A DNA stretch of 64,000 bases, from the IMG/VR virus record IMGVR_UViG_3300033141_003184, positions 1 through 64,000 of that record. One strand, written 5' to 3'. This stretch comes from a virus. Shown one piece after another: positions 60,491-64,000 of this stretch. Every line of letters starts with the position of its first letter. Within the stretch, counting starts at the first letter, position 1. The translations under genes and the position numbers were made by a program. The notes below the pieces were generated by a model. That model was not told the DNA's origin and ran no database searches. It was given only the letters and a program-made list of their open reading frames with translations.

Positions 60491-60787
60491 ATGAAAGAAA
60501 AAATAAAAGAAAAACTATTAAGCAGAGGTTTTGATGAATTGTATTTACAAAGCAGTGAAAAATTAATTGATGCCGTGATTGAAGAAGTTCAAAGGCTAAA
60601 AAATGACACGAACATAGCAACCGCTGTTCCCTACCAGTTATGTCCGAAATGTCAGGGAACCGGTGAAGTATATGTTCAAAATTGGTATGGTAGTCCAACA
60701 TCTATATCTTCTGGGGCACAAATTTGTAATATATGTGGTGGCCGTGGAATAATACCTATGCATGTAATACCCAAGGACAAAGAATAA
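60491..60787 (+). CDS. Zinc-finger protein, DnaJ-like CxxCxGxG
   Basis: 98 aa. CPKCQGTGEV and CNICGGRGII form the paired zinc-binding motifs of DnaJ-type fingers. The N-terminal helix is amphipathic. The stop overlaps the ThyX start by 1 base. Role unknown. Confidence 0.6.
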   Translation: MKEKIKEKLLSRGFDELYLQSSEKLIDAVIEEVQRLKNDTNIATAVPYQLCPKCQGTGEVYVQNWYGSPTSISSGAQICNICGGRGIIPMHVIPKDKE

Positions 60788-61479
60788 TGAGACTAATTAA
60801 ACCAGGTTATCAAATTTTAACTAAGGTGAATGGTAAAGAAATTCTTAAAAGAATAGAATTTGCTGGTAGAGTATCTCATAAAAGCGAAGATAAAATCACA
60901 AAAGATTCTGCCGAGAAATTTGTAAAAATGATTATAAATATGGGACACTTGTCTGTTATAGAACATGAAAGTTTTTCTGTAAAGTTTATAACAGATAGGG
61001 GTATTTCCCATGAACTGGTCAGGCATAGACTGGCTTCTTTTACCCAAGAAAGCACAAGGTATTGCAATTACCTTAAAAACAAATTCGGAAATCAACTTAC
61101 TTTTATTATTCCTTTTTGGTTGGAATTAGAAGAAGGGAACTATCATATATTAGAAGATAATCTTGTTATTGATACACCTAATGGGATTCTACGTTTTGAA
61201 GATTTTAATAGAGATGAATTAATTTATTTATACACTTTACATCAAATAGAAAAGAATTATAATGAATTAATTACATTAAGATGGGGACCTGAAAAAGCCA
61301 GAAGTATTTTGCCAAATTCCTTAAAGACTGAAATTGTAGTTACAGCAAATCTAAGAGAATGGAGACATATCTTCAAAGAGAGAACATCAAACGCTGCCCA
61401 TCCACAAATGAGAGAAATCATGATTCCTCTTTTAAAGGAAGTAAAGGAAAAAATACCGGTTGTATTCGATGATATTTAA
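60787..61479 (+). CDS. thyX: Flavin-dependent thymidylate synthase
   Basis: 230 aa from the ATG at 60787. The ThyX motif appears as RHRLASFTQESTRY, slightly off the usual RHRxxSxNExSxRY. GHLSVIEHESFSVKFI precedes it, and the C-terminal region has RWGPEKARSILPNSLKTEI and REWRHIFKERTSNAAHPQMR. It makes dTMP from dUMP with methylene-tetrahydrofolate, FAD and NADPH. It boosts thymidine for AT-rich DNA. Confidence 0.92.
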   Translation: MRLIKPGYQILTKVNGKEILKRIEFAGRVSHKSEDKITKDSAEKFVKMIINMGHLSVIEHESFSVKFITDRGISHELVRHRLASFTQESTRYCNYLKNKFGNQLTFIIPFWLELEEGNYHILEDNLVIDTPNGILRFEDFNRDELIYLYTLHQIEKNYNELITLRWGPEKARSILPNSLKTEIVVTANLREWRHIFKERTSNAAHPQMREIMIPLLKEVKEKIPVVFDDI

Positions 61480-61525
61480 TTCCATGAATAGAAATAAATT
61501 TTCAACAATTAAAATAGACTATAGT

Positions 61526-61810
61526 ATGAAAACTAATTTTAAATTACCTACAAAAGTAAAATATTTTTTATATACTTTGTTAGTAGCTGTTATTCTCCAA
61601 TCGTGTGATGGAAATATACATTTTTCAACAAAAGATAAAAAGAAGTTTACAGTAGTTGCAGAATATGGAAGCGGTTGGAAATACCGAGCAAATTATATCC
61701 AGGTAGATAGTTTGAAAATTGAAAACATAAGGTCAGCAACTTTATGGATTGACGGCATAAAAATAAATGTGATAGCGGATAGGATTAGCTTTTATTCTAA
61801 TAACCGCTAA
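61526..61810 (+). CDS. Lipoprotein
   Basis: 94 aa from the ATG at 61526. Signal YFLYTLLVAVILQSC with lipobox Cys, then a small beta-rich domain. Probably anchored in the outer membrane. It may be a superinfection-exclusion protein, which is speculation. Confidence 0.6.
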   Translation: MKTNFKLPTKVKYFLYTLLVAVILQSCDGNIHFSTKDKKKFTVVAEYGSGWKYRANYIQVDSLKIENIRSATLWIDGIKINVIADRISFYSNNR

Positions 61811-61842
61811 TTCTCGGATAGCGGGAACTAAAACATAGAAAA

Positions 61843-62025
61843 ATGAAAGCAGTTGTTGTAAAAGTAAAACCAGAAAGGAAATTAAAACCAAACGAAGAAA
61901 TCGCTGGTATCGTTACATTCGTAAAAGATAATAAAGTAACAATCATCATAGAAGTAAATGTATGGGATAGCGCATCACAGCCAGCCAAAGTTCAGTTAGT
62001 AGATACGATTGTAGATTTAGATTAG
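61843..62025 (+). CDS. Hypothetical protein
   Basis: 60 aa, unrecognised, beta-rich with high Val/Lys content (KAVVVKVKPERKLKPNEEI). Good A-rich start context. Confidence 0.5.
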   Translation: MKAVVVKVKPERKLKPNEEIAGIVTFVKDNKVTIIIEVNVWDSASQPAKVQLVDTIVDLD

Positions 62026-62049
62026 AAACAAAATTAAAAATACAGAAAA

Positions 62050-62421
62050 ATGAAACCCAAAATAAAGATGAGTAAAAATAGAAAAATATCGTGGACGGAA
62101 GTTAAAGAAAAATATCTTGAATTTCACAAAATAGATAAATATTCTGAGAATATGTCCATTGACATTGATTTTGGATATTGGTTAGTAAATGAAGCATTTA
62201 TACAGAAGACTGATGAGTTTTGTGAATGGAAGCATAACGTTTACACTGATCTTTTCAGAACTGAATGTGGGAAGAATGTTTATAAACACGTAGGTATAAA
62301 ATGGAATTTTTGTCCTTATTGTGGCAGAAAAATAAAAATTTTGGGTGATTGCTATATCTGTGGCGATTTTTCTTCATTTCGGAGTTTGGACAACAGTGAA
62401 ATTAATAAACTAAAAACATAA
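62050..62421 (+). CDS. Zinc-ribbon protein
   Basis: 123 aa. CGKNVYKHVGIKWNFCPYCG forms a likely C-x15-C-x2-C zinc site with an earlier Cys. Similar small proteins are common among phage accessory genes. Function unknown. Confidence 0.55.
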   Translation: MKPKIKMSKNRKISWTEVKEKYLEFHKIDKYSENMSIDIDFGYWLVNEAFIQKTDEFCEWKHNVYTDLFRTECGKNVYKHVGIKWNFCPYCGRKIKILGDCYICGDFSSFRSLDNSEINKLKT

Positions 62422-62426
62422 ATAAA

Positions 62427-62666
62427 ATGGATCAAATAATGAATCTTTATCGGGTTACTCTCAAAGGCATGACCAGCACTGCAACTGGAATTGCTGAGGG
62501 TATAAGTTATGTTATAGCTCCAGATGCCGGGGAGGCGTATCAAAAGGTCAGGGAAAGGTTGGACAAAAAAGATATTGGGTTTAAGAAAGATAGAATATTA
62601 GATAAGGTTGAGCTGATTGCAAGCACGGACGAGTTCTCCGGGATTGATACGTTGCTTTATTTATAA
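62427..62666 (+). CDS. Conserved small protein
   Basis: 79 aa. LYRVTLKGMTSTATGIAEGI, then SYVIAPDAGEAYQKVRERL is a known Bacteroidota phage pattern without assigned role. Confidence 0.6.
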   Translation: MDQIMNLYRVTLKGMTSTATGIAEGISYVIAPDAGEAYQKVRERLDKKDIGFKKDRILDKVELIASTDEFSGIDTLLYL

Positions 62667-62678
62667 AACAAAAAACAA

Positions 62679-63152
62679 ATGAAATTAATAACATTATTTT
62701 TTAGCCTTGCCGTATTTACTGGATATGTTGCATACATAACCATAAGATTCGGCTGGCTGAGATCAATTTCCATTTCATGGTATCACTTGAAAGTCGGTGA
62801 AAGATGGAAATTCACAGTAGCTTTATGGCTATTTTCTATTCCCTTAGCCATAGCCGGAGATACGGCATTATCCTTTCTTGCGGCAGCGGGGATATGTTTT
62901 TGTGGCGCTGCTGGAGATGCGAAAAATGATGAGGTAACAGAACGAGTGCATGTAATAGGAGCTACAGGTGGTATAATTCTGGGTATAGCTGCTATGATCT
63001 TAGATTTTGGATTATGGTATTTGGCATTGTCTTATATAGTGTTTGCATATTATATGATAAGAAAACAAGTGAAAAATCATACATTTTGGATCGAAGTATC
63101 AGCATTTTATTTGATCTGGCTTGGAATATTAATTAATTTACTGAAAAAATAA
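62679..63152 (+). CDS. Multi-pass membrane protein
   Basis: 157 aa with about five hydrophobic segments (LITLFFSLAVFTGYVAYITI, LWLFSIPLAIAGDTALSFLA, GGIILGIAAMILDFGLWYL and others). It sits next to the spanin, so a holin or lysis role is possible, but no holin family is recognised and no endolysin is in the window. Confidence 0.6.
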   Translation: MKLITLFFSLAVFTGYVAYITIRFGWLRSISISWYHLKVGERWKFTVALWLFSIPLAIAGDTALSFLAAAGICFCGAAGDAKNDEVTERVHVIGATGGIILGIAAMILDFGLWYLALSYIVFAYYMIRKQVKNHTFWIEVSAFYLIWLGILINLLKK

Positions 63153-63158
63153 ACAGTT

Positions 63159-63683
63159 ATGAAAACAAAGATTTTTATACTATTATTCATTCCTTTCGTT
63201 ACTTCCTGTAACTGGGGGAGAATCTGCTCACGACATTTTCCTCCAACGATAGATACTGTTATTGTAATAAAAGATTCAGTTCATATCGAGTACAGGGATT
63301 CATTAATTCCGTATGCTCTACCACCAGATACAGTAGAAATCACTCATATAGACAGTATACCTATAACCCTTCCAGGACCTGTGATTAAAACAGATACAAT
63401 GATTGCAGAGAATGATTTTTGTATAGCCTACTCTTGGTTGACATTGTATCAAAGAGTGATGCAACGTCATTTACAATTAGAAACAAAAGATACTACTCTA
63501 ATGTTTCAATTAGATAGTGCTGTAAAAGAGTCAAAGTACTGGCATAATCAATATACAACTATTACAGAGAAACAAAAAATTATAGTAAAACAACATGTGA
63601 AAAACCGGTGGATTTGGTTCCTGGTTGGACTTACCGTCGGACTGATTATTGCTTTCCTTGTTGCTATCTGGGCAATGAAATAA
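63159..63683 (+). CDS. Unimolecular spanin (u-spanin) candidate
   Basis: 174 aa. The N-terminal lipoprotein signal ends at TSC (KIFILLFIPFVTSC, Cys17), the periplasmic part is about 130 residues with a helical stretch before the C-terminus, and there is a single C-terminal membrane helix (WIWFLVGLTVGLIIAFLVAI). Outer-membrane lipid anchor plus inner-membrane helix in one chain is the defining layout of u-spanins, which fuse the membranes at lysis. Confidence 0.7.
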   Translation: MKTKIFILLFIPFVTSCNWGRICSRHFPPTIDTVIVIKDSVHIEYRDSLIPYALPPDTVEITHIDSIPITLPGPVIKTDTMIAENDFCIAYSWLTLYQRVMQRHLQLETKDTTLMFQLDSAVKESKYWHNQYTTITEKQKIIVKQHVKNRWIWFLVGLTVGLIIAFLVAIWAMK

Positions 63684-63696
63684 ATGATAACAATCT

Positions 63697-64000
63697 ATGG
63701 AATGGTCACTATCAACGAAACTCAAGATATTAAGAATCCTAAGACCGATAGTAGAAATAATAGAAGATAAAGAATTTGTTAATTGGATAAAAGAAGAATA
63801 CTCGAGAACGTTATATGAAGCGTTGGGACGAACTAACAAAACTGAATTAATATTAAAAACAGTATTCGATTTCTATAATATTGACGAAGAAGTACTAAGT
63901 AAAAATAAATCATCAAGAAAAGTATTTTGGGTAAAAACAAGATATGTAATAGCGAACTTATTGTTAAAATACTCCGATCTATCGTATCGGGAAGTCGGAC
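63697..64000 (+). CDS. DnaA domain IV-like protein, C-terminus off window
   Basis: 101 codons before the right edge, still open. SRTLYEALGRTNKTELIL, then VLSKNKSSRKVFWVKTRYVI and YSDLSYREVG resemble the DnaA C-terminal HTH domain (conserved SRxxxVxxAR-type helix and LSxxEIG turn). No AAA+ domain precedes it. It may bind DnaA-box-like sequences. Truncated by the window end. Confidence 0.55.
   Translation, partial: MEWSLSTKLKILRILRPIVEIIEDKEFVNWIKEEYSRTLYEALGRTNKTELILKTVFDFYNIDEEVLSKNKSSRKVFWVKTRYVIANLLLKYSDLSYREVG

Overview
The window is part of an AT-rich double-stranded DNA tailed phage genome, a siphovirus-type Caudoviricete: it has a long tape-measure protein, tail tube, tail terminator and lambda-like G/GT chaperones, and no tail sheath. 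A Bacteroidota host is inferred, not proven. The pointers are A-rich leaders of the form TAAC-nnn-AAAA before many start codons, the SC-type lipoprotein signals, the one-piece spanin, and the general look of the accessory genes. Both ends are cut: a tail-fibre gene runs off the left edge and a DnaA domain IV-like gene off the right edge.

Layout. Positions 1-23547 (minus strand) form one late operon. In transcription order it holds small and large terminase, portal, MuF-like protein, ChaB/protease/scaffold protein, decoration protein and major capsid protein. A six-gene glycan-type cassette follows (DUF115-like, glycosyltransferase, methyltransferase, epimerase, glycosyltransferase, sulfotransferase). 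Then come the neck proteins, tail terminator, tail tube, G/GT, tape measure, tail hub and tail fibre. Positions 23548-24716 are a non-coding divergent control region with palindromic sites and large inverted repeats, opening into a 1.1-kb GATC-rich island. Positions 24717-34370 (plus strand) hold early genes, mostly unknown and partly paralogous, with a SNF2 helicase and a sigma-like protein. Positions 34361-58000 hold the replication, recombination and DNA-modification genes: primase, two wHTH initiator-like proteins, DnaB-like helicase, QueD, QueE, Dam, a homing endonuclease, FolE, DpdA, sliding clamp, UDG-exonuclease fusion, PolA polymerase domain, clamp loader, UvsY-like protein, SSB, RecA-like protein, RuvC-like protein, and Mre11 flanked by a split Rad50. 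Positions 58000-64000 hold accessory genes: a hexapeptide-repeat protein, Lar-like zinc ribbon, ThyX, lipoproteins, a membrane protein and a u-spanin.

RNA-level features stand out. Two type I hammerhead ribozyme motifs (27754-27830 and 28140-28206) bracket a single small winged-helix gene. They have compensatory base changes in stems II and III, and cleavage would release a 381-nt RNA that could re-ligate into a circle. A leader built around TGTCTAAC recurs six times in this region, twice as the ribozymes' own 3' strand. An interleaved A-B-A'-B' set of 15- and 17-bp inverted repeats lies before the replication initiator genes. A textbook -1 slippery site with a hairpin joins the tail chaperones G and T.

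How it fits together. DpdA, FolE, QueD and QueE should place a 7-deazaguanine base in the phage DNA, and Dam and Lar-like proteins would add further anti-restriction protection. QueC is not in the window, so the final base may be the carboxy form or depend on the host. All functions are assigned by reading motifs and context; no database search or folding program was run.
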